A DNA stretch of 64,000 bases from Flavobacterium macacae (GTDB lineage: Bacteria; Bacteroidota; Bacteroidia; Flavobacteriales; Flavobacteriaceae). The notes under the pieces are model-generated. The model saw only the letters and a program-made list of their open reading frames with translations, ran no database searches and was not told the DNA's origin. A program made the translations under genes and the position numbers. Position 1 is the first letter of the stretch, and the number at the start of each line of letters is the position of its first letter. Of the stretch, positions 27,382-35,695 are shown in pieces. Location: the NCBI RefSeq assembly GCF_003865365.1, contig NZ_RQVR01000009.1:5879-69878 (forward strand), given 5' to 3'.

Positions 27382-28059
27382 ATGAAAAATATAATTATCT
27401 CGGGGACAAGTAGGGGAATTGGTTATGAATTGGCGCTTTTGTTTGCCAATGAAGGACATCAGGTGCTGGCAATTTCCAGAAAAACGCCTCAAGCATTATT
27501 AGAAAATAAAAATATTACGTGTCTTTCAGTTGATTTGGCGGAAGAAAATGACTTGCAAAAAGTTTCAGATTTTCTTTCTTCCACTTGGAAAAAAGTAGAT
27601 GCAATTGTGCATAACGCCGGAGCTTTGGTTTTAAAACCTTTTGCTGAAACGACTTCTGCAGATTTTGAAAGAGTGTACAAAGTAAATGTTTTTGGAGTTG
27701 CATCATTAACCAGAATCGCATTGCCTTATTTGAATCCAGGAAGCCACGTTGTTACGATAAGTTCCATGGGCGGTATTCAAGGAAGTATGAAATTCGCGGG
27801 TCTTTCCGCATACAGCTCAAGCAAAGGAGCTGTGATTACACTTTCAGAATTGCTTTCAGAAGAATTTAAAGAAAGAGGAATTTCGTTCAACGTATTGGCT
27901 TTGGGTTCAGTCCAAACAGAAATGTTAGCAGAAGCTTTTCCGGGTTATGAAGCGCCACTTTCTGCAAAAGATATGGCTGATTATGTTTATGATTTTACTT
28001 TAAAAGGAAATAAATTTTATAACGGAAAAGTGTTGCAGGTTTCTTCTTCAACACCATAG
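27382..28059 (+). CDS. Short-chain dehydrogenase/reductase
   Basis: A 225-residue SDR oxidoreductase with an NAD(P)-binding start ISGTSRGIGYELA (TGxxxGIG type), the structural VHNAGAL (NNAG position, with His for the first Asn), the catalytic Ser in TISSMGG and the YSSSKGA motif with catalytic Tyr and Lys. Classical SDR length is about 250, so it is slightly short. It lies 26 bp after the M28 peptidase gene and 15 bp before the SprT-like gene, suggesting one operon. The substrate is unknown. Confidence 0.9.
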   Translation: MKNIIISGTSRGIGYELALLFANEGHQVLAISRKTPQALLENKNITCLSVDLAEENDLQKVSDFLSSTWKKVDAIVHNAGALVLKPFAETTSADFERVYKVNVFGVASLTRIALPYLNPGSHVVTISSMGGIQGSMKFAGLSAYSSSKGAVITLSELLSEEFKERGISFNVLALGSVQTEMLAEAFPGYEAPLSAKDMADYVYDFTLKGNKFYNGKVLQVSSSTP

Positions 28060-28074
28060 ATAATTATAAATAAA

Positions 28075-28674
28075 TTGAACGAAACACTTTCAAAATATCT
28101 TCCTGAACACGCTGTCATACCTTGTTTTGAATTAATCAGGCTGAATGAAGTTCATCTGAAAATTGTGAACGAGCGAATGACACGCCACGGCGATTATAGA
28201 AAAGGGCCGGGTGGGAAACACGAAATCACGATCAATTCAAGCTTGAATAAATACAAGTTTTTAATGACTTTGATTCACGAAATTGCGCATTTGGTCGCTT
28301 TTAAAAAATTTGGAAGAAATATAAAGCCCCACGGAAACGAATGGAAATTTACGTTTCAGCAATTAATGGTTCCGTTTATCCGCCCAGAAATTTTTCCGAA
28401 TCAGATTTTGCCTTTGTTAGCAAAACATTTCAGAAATCCAACCGCAAGTAGCGATACCGATGCCAAATTGTCATTGGCATTGAAACAGTTTGATGCTCAG
28501 AACGATAAAAATTATGTTTTTGAATTGCCTGCGGGAAGCGTTTTTAGAATTCACAACGGCAAGATTTTTAAAAAAGGTGCCTTGCGAATAAAACGCTATG
28601 AATGCCAAGAAATAAACTCGGGAAGAGTATATTTGTTTAACCCAAATGCTGAGGTGGAATTATTGCCACATTAA
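28075..28674 (+). CDS. SprT-like zinc-dependent protein
   Basis: A 199-residue protein with the metallopeptidase motif HEIAHLVAF (HExxH, about residues 64-68) and the following HGNEWKFTFQQLM segment that supplies the third ligand, as in SprT/Spartan-like domains. The C-terminal part (about 145-199), with FELPAGSVFRIHNGKIFKKG and a YECQE stretch, replaces the usual zinc ribbon. The start codon is TTG at 28075; no in-frame ATG exists between this and the previous stop. It is last in the M28-SDR-SprT gene string. Its real substrate is unknown. Confidence 0.85.
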   Translation: MNETLSKYLPEHAVIPCFELIRLNEVHLKIVNERMTRHGDYRKGPGGKHEITINSSLNKYKFLMTLIHEIAHLVAFKKFGRNIKPHGNEWKFTFQQLMVPFIRPEIFPNQILPLLAKHFRNPTASSDTDAKLSLALKQFDAQNDKNYVFELPAGSVFRIHNGKIFKKGALRIKRYECQEINSGRVYLFNPNAEVELLPH

Positions 28675-28749
28675 GTGTTAAATGAAATTAAAACTATTTT
28701 GATTTTAAATTTTAAATCAGAATATTTACTATAGAATAATACAAGTATA

Positions 28750-29808
28750 ATGAATAAAAATTATTTTGCGATTTTAATGGCGGGCGGTGTAGGTTCCCGA
28801 TTTTGGCCTGTCAGTACCAACGAATTTCCGAAACAATTTCACGATATGTTGGGAACAGGAGAGACGTTGATCCAAAAGACGTTCAGTCGATTGTCAAAGT
28901 TAATTCCTGCCGAAAATATATTGATTTTAACCAATGAACGTTACAATGATTTGGTTTTGCAACAATTGCCAGAAGTAAAACAAGAACAAGTTTTGTTAGA
29001 ACCGGCGATGCGAAATACAGCACCTTGCATTTTATATGCTTCGCTGAAAATTCAAAAGATGAATCCAGATGCGGTGATGGTGGTAGCGCCAAGTGACCAC
29101 TGGATCGAAGACGAAACAGCATTTGTGGAAAATTTACAGACGGCATTTGATTTCTGTGAAAAAGAAAATGCATTGATGACTTTAGGGATTCAGCCCACTT
29201 TTCCAAACACTGGTTTTGGATATATTGAATATAATAAATCAGACGAAAATTCAATTAAAAAAGTAAGCCAATTTAGAGAAAAACCTGATTATGAAACGGC
29301 AAAAACATTTTTGAGTGCGGGTAATTTTGTTTGGAATGCCGGAATTTTTATTTGGAGTGCCACTTCAATTACAAAAGCTTTTGAGCAATTCCAGCCTCAA
29401 ATGAACGCGCTGTTTAATGAAGGTTTGCCCATTTATAATACGTCGGATGAAAAAACTTTTATTGAAGATAATTATGGTTTAGCCGAAAATATTTCCATCG
29501 ATTATGCCGTGATGGAAAAAGCAGATAATGTGTATGTTTTGCCGGCCACTTTTGATTGGAATGACCTCGGGACTTGGGGTTCTTTATATGAAAAACTACC
29601 TAAGGATAATCAGTTGAATGCGGTTGTAAATGCTAATGTTTACTTAGAAAACGCTTCAAATAATATCATCAGAACCGATGCTAAAAAGCTGATTGTAATC
29701 GATGGTTTGAACGATTATATTATCGTGGATAAAGAAGACGTTTTACTGATTTATCCAAAAGGTAAGGAGCAGGAAATCAAGAGAATTACGGCTTTAATTT
29801 CAAAGTAA
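28750..29808 (+). CDS. manC: Mannose-1-phosphate guanylyltransferase
   Basis: A 352-residue nucleotidyltransferase that makes GDP-mannose from GTP and mannose-1-P. The nucleotide-binding loop is MAGGVGSRFWPVST (about residues 10-23). Further motifs are VLLEPAMRNTAPC, VVAPSDHWI and the sugar-phosphate region FREKPD and NAGIFIW. The last part (SIDYAVMEKADNVYVLPATFDWNDLGTW) is characteristic of the family. No isomerase domain is fused, so it is the short single-function form. GDP-mannose would feed surface polysaccharide synthesis. Confidence 0.94.
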   Translation: MNKNYFAILMAGGVGSRFWPVSTNEFPKQFHDMLGTGETLIQKTFSRLSKLIPAENILILTNERYNDLVLQQLPEVKQEQVLLEPAMRNTAPCILYASLKIQKMNPDAVMVVAPSDHWIEDETAFVENLQTAFDFCEKENALMTLGIQPTFPNTGFGYIEYNKSDENSIKKVSQFREKPDYETAKTFLSAGNFVWNAGIFIWSATSITKAFEQFQPQMNALFNEGLPIYNTSDEKTFIEDNYGLAENISIDYAVMEKADNVYVLPATFDWNDLGTWGSLYEKLPKDNQLNAVVNANVYLENASNNIIRTDAKKLIVIDGLNDYIIVDKEDVLLIYPKGKEQEIKRITALISK

Positions 29809-29825
29809 ATCCAAAATAAAAATCA

Positions 29826-29864
29826 AAAAAAATCCTGAAACTCAATTGAATTTCAGGATTTTTT
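29826..29864. terminator. Bidirectional terminator between manC and the TlpA-like gene
   Basis: AAAAAAATCCTGAAA and TTTCAGGATTTTTTTT form a long stem around CTCAATTGAA, with A and T runs on either side. The two genes are convergent. Confidence 0.85.
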
Positions 29865-30752
29865 TTATTCAAATAAATCTTTTAATTGATTTTCTAAAGT
29901 AATTTTATTGAGGTTACCGCTACCTTTCCATTTTCCAATGATTTTGCCTTTTTTGTCAATTAAAATCTTATGGGGAATTCCGTTTAAAAAATAATCTTTT
30001 TCTATTTTTGTGTTGTTTTGAGCTATAGAAAAATGTTTCCAATTTGAAATATCTTCCTTTGAAATTGCAGTTTTTAATCTTTCTAAATCAGAATCGATAG
30101 AAACGCTGATAATTTCAAATCCAAGCTTTTTATACTTTGCGTAGGCTTTTTTAATATACGGTAATTCTTCCCGACAAGGAGCGCACCAACTGGCCCAAAA
30201 ATCAATCAAGACATATTTTCCTTTGAAGCCAGAAAGAGCTATTGGTTTGCCATTTATATCGTTTCCTGAGAATAATGGTGCGATGCTTCCCACTTTACTT
30301 TGCTTAAAATACTTAAGCTGATCGGCCATTTTTTTTCCGCTTTCGCTGTTCTTAACTTCTGGGGATGCGTTTTTATAAATAGCTTCGTATTCATCATAAA
30401 AATTCTTTCCAGGTTGTCTCGAAATTTCTTGTTGAACAAGTTGAAAAGAGTAAAGGGAGTAAGGATGTTTCTTTGTAAAGTTTAAGTTTGCTTTTAATTG
30501 CGCAACATCATTTCTGTCTGAAATATTGTATAAATTATCAATATAATAATCAAGCTGTTCTTTCTCAGAAGCTACTTTGGTGGCTTTCAATTTATCGTTG
30601 CTTAGCGAAATAATTTTAAAAATGGAATCTCTGCTTTTACTTGTTTTAGAATTTAAGCTTTCTAATTGTTGCTTAATTTCCGACTCTGATAATTGTTGCG
30701 CATTACAAGTGAAAGTAAAAAAAGAAATGAAAATAAATAAGAATATTTTCAT
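29865..30752 (-). CDS. TlpA-family thiol-disulfide oxidoreductase
   Basis: A 295-residue exported protein. A signal sequence (about residues 1-18) is followed by ~125 residues of predicted helix, and then a thioredoxin-like domain (about 150-295) with the active site FWASWCAPCREE. KGKYVLIDFW and GIPHKILIDKKGKIIGKW are further family segments. Helix-plus-thioredoxin proteins like this act as periplasmic thiol reductants in Bacteroidota. It lies 17 bp after mlaF on the same strand, so it may share the transcript, but a functional link to lipid transport is not indicated. Confidence 0.9.
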   Translation of the reverse strand: MKIFLFIFISFFTFTCNAQQLSESEIKQQLESLNSKTSKSRDSIFKIISLSNDKLKATKVASEKEQLDYYIDNLYNISDRNDVAQLKANLNFTKKHPYSLYSFQLVQQEISRQPGKNFYDEYEAIYKNASPEVKNSESGKKMADQLKYFKQSKVGSIAPLFSGNDINGKPIALSGFKGKYVLIDFWASWCAPCREELPYIKKAYAKYKKLGFEIISVSIDSDLERLKTAISKEDISNWKHFSIAQNNTKIEKDYFLNGIPHKILIDKKGKIIGKWKGSGNLNKITLENQLKDLFE

Positions 30753-30769
30753 AATTAGATAATTTTAGT

Positions 30770-31552
30770 TTATTTATTATCTTCTTCTTCCGCTTCTGCC
30801 AAAAGATTTTCTCTTACTTTTTTAAATAAATCAGAAGAATAAACAAACTCAACAATTGATTTGTTTTTCGTTTCTAAAATCTGCTCGTTATCGCCTTCCC
30901 ATTCTTTTAAACCGTTTTTTAAGAACACAATTTTCTCTCCAATTTGAAGTACCGAGTTCATATCGTGCGTATTGATAACCGTTGTCATTCCATATTCTTT
31001 TGTGATTTCTTGAATCAAGACGTCAATCACAATCGATGTTTCTGGATCCAAGCCAGAGTTGGGCTCATCACAAAAAAGGTATTTTGGGTTGTTCACAATC
31101 GCTCTTGCAATGGCCACCCTTTTTTGCATTCCTCCAGAAATTTCAGAAGGCATTTTTTTGTTGGCGTCCACTAAATTTACTCTTTCTAAAACTTGGTCCA
31201 CTCGCTCTTTAATTTCGCTTCTTCTTTTGTTTGAAAACATTTTCAACGGAAAAGCCACGTTTTCTTCCACGGTCATCGAGTCAAAAAGGGCGCTTCCTTG
31301 AAAAACCATTCCGATTTCTGTGCGAAGTTCCCGTTTTTCATCTTTGGACAATTCAGAATATATTCTTCCGTCAAAAGAAATAATTCCTTCGTCAGGCGTA
31401 TGAATTCCTAACAAAGTTTTAAGCATAACTGTTTTTCCAGAACCCGAACGCCCGATTATAAGATTCGTTTTTCCGGTTTCAAAAGTGGTTGAAATTCCCT
31501 TTAAAATTTGGGCTTCACCAAATGATTTTTTTATGTCTTTAACTTCTATCAT
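30770..31552 (-). CDS. mlaF: ABC transporter ATP-binding protein, MlaF type
   Basis: A 260-residue ATPase subunit. It contains Walker A GRSGSGKTVMLKTLLG, the Q-loop FQGSALFDSMTVEENV, the signature SGGMQKRVAIARAI and Walker B YLFCDEPNSGLDPETS. Start 31552 was chosen because the ATG overlaps the mlaE stop as ATGA; an upstream in-frame start (31612) would lie inside mlaE. The SGGMQKR signature and the ~260-residue length are typical of the lipid-asymmetry/MCE transporters. The MCE substrate-binding subunit (MlaD) is not in the window. Confidence 0.92.
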   Translation of the reverse strand: MIEVKDIKKSFGEAQILKGISTTFETGKTNLIIGRSGSGKTVMLKTLLGIHTPDEGIISFDGRIYSELSKDEKRELRTEIGMVFQGSALFDSMTVEENVAFPLKMFSNKRRSEIKERVDQVLERVNLVDANKKMPSEISGGMQKRVAIARAIVNNPKYLFCDEPNSGLDPETSIVIDVLIQEITKEYGMTTVINTHDMNSVLQIGEKIVFLKNGLKEWEGDNEQILETKNKSIVEFVYSSDLFKKVRENLLAEAEEEDNK

Positions 31553-32295
31553 GCGTTTAAAAGTAATTGTGTTAGGATAAAGTTCATCAAAATGACAACA
31601 ACTGAAGTCCAAACAAATGAAACGGTACTTGCTTTACCAACTTCCAGTGCGCCACCTTTCATATAATAACCGTGAAATGAGGGAATGGTTGCTAAAATAA
31701 AGGCGTAAACCATTGTTTTAATAAAGGCGTAAACAATATGGAAAGGAATAAAATCAGTTTGAAGGCCTGTAATAAATTCTTCGCTTGAAGTTAAATTTCC
31801 ATAAACCGCGGCCATGTATCCACCAAAAATTCCTAAAAACATACTCAATGCAATCACAAAGGGATAAAGGCATAAAGCAATGATTTTTGGAAAAACCAAG
31901 TAATTTAAGGAATTGACTCCCATGACTTCCAAGGCATCAATTTGCTCGGTAACACGCATCGTTCCAATACTTGACGTAATGAATGATCCCATTTTTCCTG
32001 CCATAATTATGGAAATAAAAGTAGGAGCAAATTCTAAAATTACCGATTGTCTTGTTGCAAAAGCAATCAACGTTTTTGGAATAATCGGGTTGGTCAAATT
32101 TAATGCAGTTTGAATGGCGACAACACCTCCGATGAAAAAGGAGATGAAAGCAACGATTCCTAAAGAGTCGATGATCAGGTCATCAATTTCTTTTAAAATC
32201 AGTTGTTTCATGTAAGACCATTTTGTCGGTTTGTTGAAGATTTCCTTCAACATCATGAAATAACGGCCAATTTGGGTCAAGTATCTTCTAATCAT
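31549..32295 (-). CDS. mlaE: ABC transporter permease, MlaE type
   Basis: A 248-residue inner-membrane permease with about five or six transmembrane segments. The family segments SFFIGGVVAIQTA, LEFAPTFISIIMAGKMGSFITSSIGTMRVTEQIDALEVMG-like and FGGYMAAV are present (positions about 45-135). It forms the lipid transporter with MlaF. Translation is coupled to mlaF by an ATGA overlap. It is probably the first gene of the mlaE-mlaF-tlpA-like string. Confidence 0.92.
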   Translation of the reverse strand: MIRRYLTQIGRYFMMLKEIFNKPTKWSYMKQLILKEIDDLIIDSLGIVAFISFFIGGVVAIQTALNLTNPIIPKTLIAFATRQSVILEFAPTFISIIMAGKMGSFITSSIGTMRVTEQIDALEVMGVNSLNYLVFPKIIALCLYPFVIALSMFLGIFGGYMAAVYGNLTSSEEFITGLQTDFIPFHIVYAFIKTMVYAFILATIPSFHGYYMKGGALEVGKASTVSFVWTSVVVILMNFILTQLLLNA

Positions 32296-32423
32296 TGTGA
32301 TTTTCTAAATAACGGCTAAAATACGAAATTAGTTATGAGTTGTAAGTTATGAATTTATTTTTTTGAAATAATCATAATCTATTAAAGGTTACAAATAAAG
32401 ATAGAAAGGAAAGAAATGGCACG

Positions 32424-33275
32424 CTATTTAATTAACTTTTCTTTCATTTTTTTTAAGCGATAGTTTCTGATGAATTTGGCTTGTTCTTCAGTAACCAAAA
32501 GTGGTTTTTTGGCCGATTTGGCTTTCAAATAACCTTTGATGTAATCAAAAAACAAAAGCGGTTTTTTCTTCAATAGTGCCAATTTCGCAGAAGCAATAGA
32601 CGTGATGATAAAACCATAACCTAAAGTATAAAATGCTTCTCCTTGTTTGTAACGCGCTGTTTTGTTGTAGTTTGCGCCCGTCGGTTTTAAATGTTTTATT
32701 TTTAAAGATGGATTGGTAACGACTTTCCAGTCATAAAATTTGCAAAGCAATTCGTCAACAGTATCCCAACCCATAGCTGGTTTTAAGTTGCCAATTTGAA
32801 GAAAACATTCTTTTCGATAGGCTTTAAAAGCACCGCGAATGTGATCTTTATCGGTAAGATTTTCTAAAATCCAATCACCACTTTTTTCAATGTAAGCAAA
32901 ACCGCCGGCCATCCCGATTTTTGAATCTGATTTGAACGTTTCCATTATCGTTTCAAAATAATTATTTGGAAGAATTAAATCGGCGTCTAATTTTACAATC
33001 ACCTCATAATTTTCGTCTAAAATTTCAAATCCTCTGTGAAACGCCTGAATGACTTTGCTTCCGGGAAGATGAATGGCTTCAGATGTTTTTTTTACCAAAG
33101 AAATAAAAGGAAATTTTGAAGCAAATTCTTGAACTATTTCTGAAGTTTTATCGGTAGAATTATCATCAACTACTACCACTTTTGACGGGAGCAATGTTTG
33201 TTCTGATAAAGATTGTAACGTTAAAGAGATAAAAGCTTGTTCGTTGTGAGCAGGAATGACAATGTAATAGTTCAT
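32424..33275 (-). CDS. Family 2 glycosyltransferase
   Basis: A 283-residue GT-A enzyme. The start YYIVIPAHNEQAFISLTLQS, then VVVVDDNSTDKT (about residues 34-45) and the metal-binding VIVKLDADLILP (about 93-104, DxD) are the nucleotide-sugar site. No transmembrane helix is evident except a weak hydrophobic stretch near 230, so it is cytoplasmic or peripheral. It is followed 9 bp upstream by the methyltransferase, suggesting co-expression. Donor and acceptor are unknown. Confidence 0.9.
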   Translation of the reverse strand: MNYYIVIPAHNEQAFISLTLQSLSEQTLLPSKVVVVDDNSTDKTSEIVQEFASKFPFISLVKKTSEAIHLPGSKVIQAFHRGFEILDENYEVIVKLDADLILPNNYFETIMETFKSDSKIGMAGGFAYIEKSGDWILENLTDKDHIRGAFKAYRKECFLQIGNLKPAMGWDTVDELLCKFYDWKVVTNPSLKIKHLKPTGANYNKTARYKQGEAFYTLGYGFIITSIASAKLALLKKKPLLFFDYIKGYLKAKSAKKPLLVTEEQAKFIRNYRLKKMKEKLIK

Positions 33276-33284
33276 AATTTCGAT

Positions 33285-33815
33285 TTAAGAATTAAGAACT
33301 TTCTCTGCGTAAACAATGTAGTATCTGTTTGTAAATCTTCGTAATAACGGACGAATTCCAAACTTTTTTACCGGATTGGTCCATTTTTTTCTGTCGATGA
33401 TTTTCCAGTCTGTTTTTTCAAGAAGCCAGTCTAATTGCCAATCTTCAAATTCGTGGTAATGCCGGTCCCACATATCGGTTTTACTGCGATATGCGGATGA
33501 AAACCACAAACGCATTGGGATTGAAATCACCAATTTGTCTGATTTAATGTTTTGTAAAACAGTGTAAGGATTCAGCAAATGTTCGAAAATTTCGAAAGCG
33601 GTTGTCACCGAATAGTTTTCGTTTTTTAAAGTCGATTGGTCTACATCTAAATCTTCTCCTTTGGTATTTGAAACTGAAAATCCTTCTTGTTTCATAATTT
33701 TTGAAAACGGATTTTCGACTCCTAAATCCAAGATGGTTTCAGAAGTGGTGATGTGTTTTTTAAGAAACTCAAGCGTGTGCCCGAATCGTTTATTTGGAAA
33801 TGTTTTCTCGTACAT
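33285..33815 (-). CDS. SAM-dependent methyltransferase, class I-like
   Basis: A 176-residue protein. The start MYEKTFPNKRFGHTLEF at 33815 is preferred: the open frame runs to 33986, but that extension lies inside a dispersed hairpin element and looks non-coding. The fold start SETILDLGVENPFSKIM (about residue 22-38) matches motif I of class I methyltransferases in weakened form. A FEIFEHLLNP stretch follows as the post-motif segment. The conserved late part WDRHYHEFEDWQLDWLLEKT fits methyltransferase-type proteins next to glycosyltransferases. It lies 9 bp before the GT2 gene. The substrate is unknown. Confidence 0.75.
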   Translation of the reverse strand: MYEKTFPNKRFGHTLEFLKKHITTSETILDLGVENPFSKIMKQEGFSVSNTKGEDLDVDQSTLKNENYSVTTAFEIFEHLLNPYTVLQNIKSDKLVISIPMRLWFSSAYRSKTDMWDRHYHEFEDWQLDWLLEKTDWKIIDRKKWTNPVKKFGIRPLLRRFTNRYYIVYAEKVLNS

Positions 33816-33889
33816 TTTTTTGACAATTTTCGGGAGCAAAAGTACGACCTTTTTACCGTTTAGGTTCTTTTTAAGCAGTGAAGTTTGTG

Positions 33890-34040
33890 GATAGCACCGA
33901 TTGAAGTGAAAATCCTTTTTTGGGGAATGGCTATTTTTTGCTGGAGAAAAAAAGCGACCAGCGGAAGCTCTTTTTTTGACTTGCAAAAAAAGCCATTCCC
34001 TAAAAAGATTGTAACTTAAAGCGGGATGGGCTTCTGAAAA
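33890..34040 (+). repeat. Long-hairpin intergenic element of flavobacterial type
   Basis: From ATAGCACCGATTGAAGTG (near 33890) the sequence goes into a long imperfect inverted repeat. GGGAATGGCT at 33923-33932 is mirrored by AGCCATTCCC at 33991-34000, and the flanks (AATCCTTTTT and AAAAAGATT) extend the pairing. A nested inverted repeat with GAGAAAAAAAGC and GCTCTTTTTTTG lies between the arms. It ends with AAGCGGGATGGGCTTCTGAAAA. I recognise this general layout as a recurrent intergenic element in Flavobacterium genomes. It may be a structured RNA such as the Rfam Flavo-1 motif, but that identity is unproven here. Confidence 0.55.
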
Positions 34041-35099
34041 TTATAATCGATACGTGAAGGCGTTAATGTTCATTCCGGCACCCACCGATGCGAAAAGAAT
34101 AACATCACCTTTGTGTAATTCTTGGTTTTTAATTTTGCCTTTCATCAGCATGTCATAAAGCGTCGGAACCGTGGCAACACTGCTGTTTCCGTGTTCATGG
34201 ATGCTCATTGGCATAATGTTTTCTGGAGTTGGGCGGTCAAAAAGTTTGTAAAAACGATTAACAATCGCTTCGTCCATTTTTTCATTGGCTTGGTGGATCA
34301 AGATTTTTTTGACGTCAGAAATGTCAATTCCGCTTTTTTCTAAACAGCTTTTCATCGCGCAAGGCACGTTGCTTAAAGCGAATTCATAAATTTTGCGTCC
34401 GTACATTTTAATGTAGCGCACATCTGGGTCTAAATCTTTGTTGAACGAATTTCCGAAATACAAATAATCGGCTTCGTCATAAGCAAAAGTGGCGCTTTCA
34501 TAAGATAAAAGTCCAGTTTCGTCTGGTGATTCCTCTACAATTGTGGCTCCAGCACCATCGGCATAAATCATCGAATCGCGATCGTGCGGATCGATAACTC
34601 TGGATAGCGTTTCGGCTCCGATAACTAGGCAACGTTTTGCCATTCCGGATTTAATAAACGCATTGGCTTGCAAAGTGCCTTCAATCCAGCCAGGACAACC
34701 AAAAAGAATGTCATAAGCGACACATTTTGGATTTTTTATGCGTAGTTTATTTTTAACTCTTGTGGCTAAACTGGGAACTGTATCTGCCTGTATTTTTCCG
34801 TGTTTTACATCACCGAAATTATGTGCAAGAATAATATAATCGATTGATTCTCTGTCGATTTTTGCGTCAGTAATTGCGTTCTCTGCAGCAATGGCAGCAA
34901 TGTCTGAAGTCAGTAGATTTTCATCAGCATAACGACGTTCTTCGATACCAGTAATACTTTTAAATTTTCCAATAATGACCTCAGTAGAATGGGTAAGAGG
35001 CGTACCGTCCTCATTCAAAAACATATGTTTGTGGAAGTCTTGGTTTGTGACTTTTATTTCTGGAATGTAACTGCCAGAACCTATTATCTTGATATTCAT
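34041..35099 (-). CDS. 3-oxoacyl-ACP synthase III family protein
   Basis: A 352-residue thiolase-fold condensing enzyme. The catalytic triad is visible as Cys in YDILFGCPGW, His in ILIHQANEKMD and Asn in HEHGNSSVAT. The N-terminal GSGSYIPEIKVTN and the YADGAGATIVEES stretch are typical. It is longer than housekeeping FabH (about 320) and belongs to the FabH-like branch often found outside the fab operon in Bacteroidota. The substrate is unknown. Confidence 0.9.
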   Translation of the reverse strand: MNIKIIGSGSYIPEIKVTNQDFHKHMFLNEDGTPLTHSTEVIIGKFKSITGIEERRYADENLLTSDIAAIAAENAITDAKIDRESIDYIILAHNFGDVKHGKIQADTVPSLATRVKNKLRIKNPKCVAYDILFGCPGWIEGTLQANAFIKSGMAKRCLVIGAETLSRVIDPHDRDSMIYADGAGATIVEESPDETGLLSYESATFAYDEADYLYFGNSFNKDLDPDVRYIKMYGRKIYEFALSNVPCAMKSCLEKSGIDISDVKKILIHQANEKMDEAIVNRFYKLFDRPTPENIMPMSIHEHGNSSVATVPTLYDMLMKGKIKNQELHKGDVILFASVGAGMNINAFTYRL

Positions 35100-35222
35100 T
35101 TTGGAAATTTTATATTATGCTAATGTATTAAAAATAAACTTTCTTACATAATAAAATGCTATGCATGCATATAATTATGAATTATTCAAATTTTTAATTT
35201 TTTGTTGCTGATAAATAAGTGA

Positions 35223-35597
35223 TTAGGATAATTTGTGCATTTTAATTTGCATAACCGTAGCAATTGACAATGCTTTTGTTTTAATTATTTCTGAATTTTT
35301 GCCAGAAAAACTTTCATCAACAGTTAAATTAAAAGTATTCAGCCAGGTTTTAAAGTGTTTTTCATTCAGTTTTTCTTCTTGGTTCAAATCTAAGTGAATT
35401 TTCATCACATTGTTAGAATAATCTCCTTTTCCGAACAAGCTTAGATTCCAGAAATCGATAATTTTTGGAAGATGTGTTTCTAAATTAATTTTGGCAACAT
35501 CTGTGAAAATATAACTTATAGTTTCGTCAGAAAATAATTTGGTGTAAAATTTAGATAAAAGAATTTCTAAATCTTGTTTGGTTTCAATGTCATGCAT
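35223..35597 (-). CDS. Group III truncated hemoglobin
   Basis: A 124-residue globin-like protein starting MHDIETKQDLEILLSKFY. The frame is open to 35666, but the extra residues overlap the gcvP terminator, so the start at 35597 is chosen. The family pattern is visible: FYTKLFSDETISYIFTDV, HLPKIIDFWNLSLFGKG, and the proximal-His region DLNQEEKLNEKHFKTWLNTF. Group III globins bind heme and are thought to handle oxygen, NO or peroxide. It lies downstream of gcvP on the same strand but behind a terminator. Confidence 0.8.
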   Translation of the reverse strand: MHDIETKQDLEILLSKFYTKLFSDETISYIFTDVAKINLETHLPKIIDFWNLSLFGKGDYSNNVMKIHLDLNQEEKLNEKHFKTWLNTFNLTVDESFSGKNSEIIKTKALSIATVMQIKMHKLS

Positions 35598-35642
35598 CCT
35601 TAGAAAATTATAAATTAAATGTACGGATTTTATCAGAAAAAT

Positions 35643-35675
35643 AAAAACCCGATGAAGAATATTCATCGGGTTTTC
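35643..35675 (-). terminator. Terminator after gcvP
   Basis: AAAACCCGATGAA and TTCATCGGGTTTT (35644-35656 and 35661-35673) form a 13-bp perfect stem with A/T runs. It directly follows the gcvP stop codon on the minus strand. Confidence 0.85.
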
Positions 35676-35695
35676 TATAAATTATTTTGAAAATA

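Noticed and set aside
32405..32430. TGGCACGCTATTTAA, similar to a sigma-54 promoter
   Set aside because: The -12 part (TTGC) is absent at the right distance and the site lies at the 3' end of a gene with nothing downstream in that direction.
33816..33986. N-terminal extension of the methyltransferase frame
   Set aside because: The extra 57 codons lie in or next to the long-hairpin intergenic element, and the family-like part begins at the Met at 33815.
35598..35666. N-terminal extension of the truncated globin frame
   Set aside because: The extension overlaps the gcvP terminator, and the globin fold begins at the Met at 35597.
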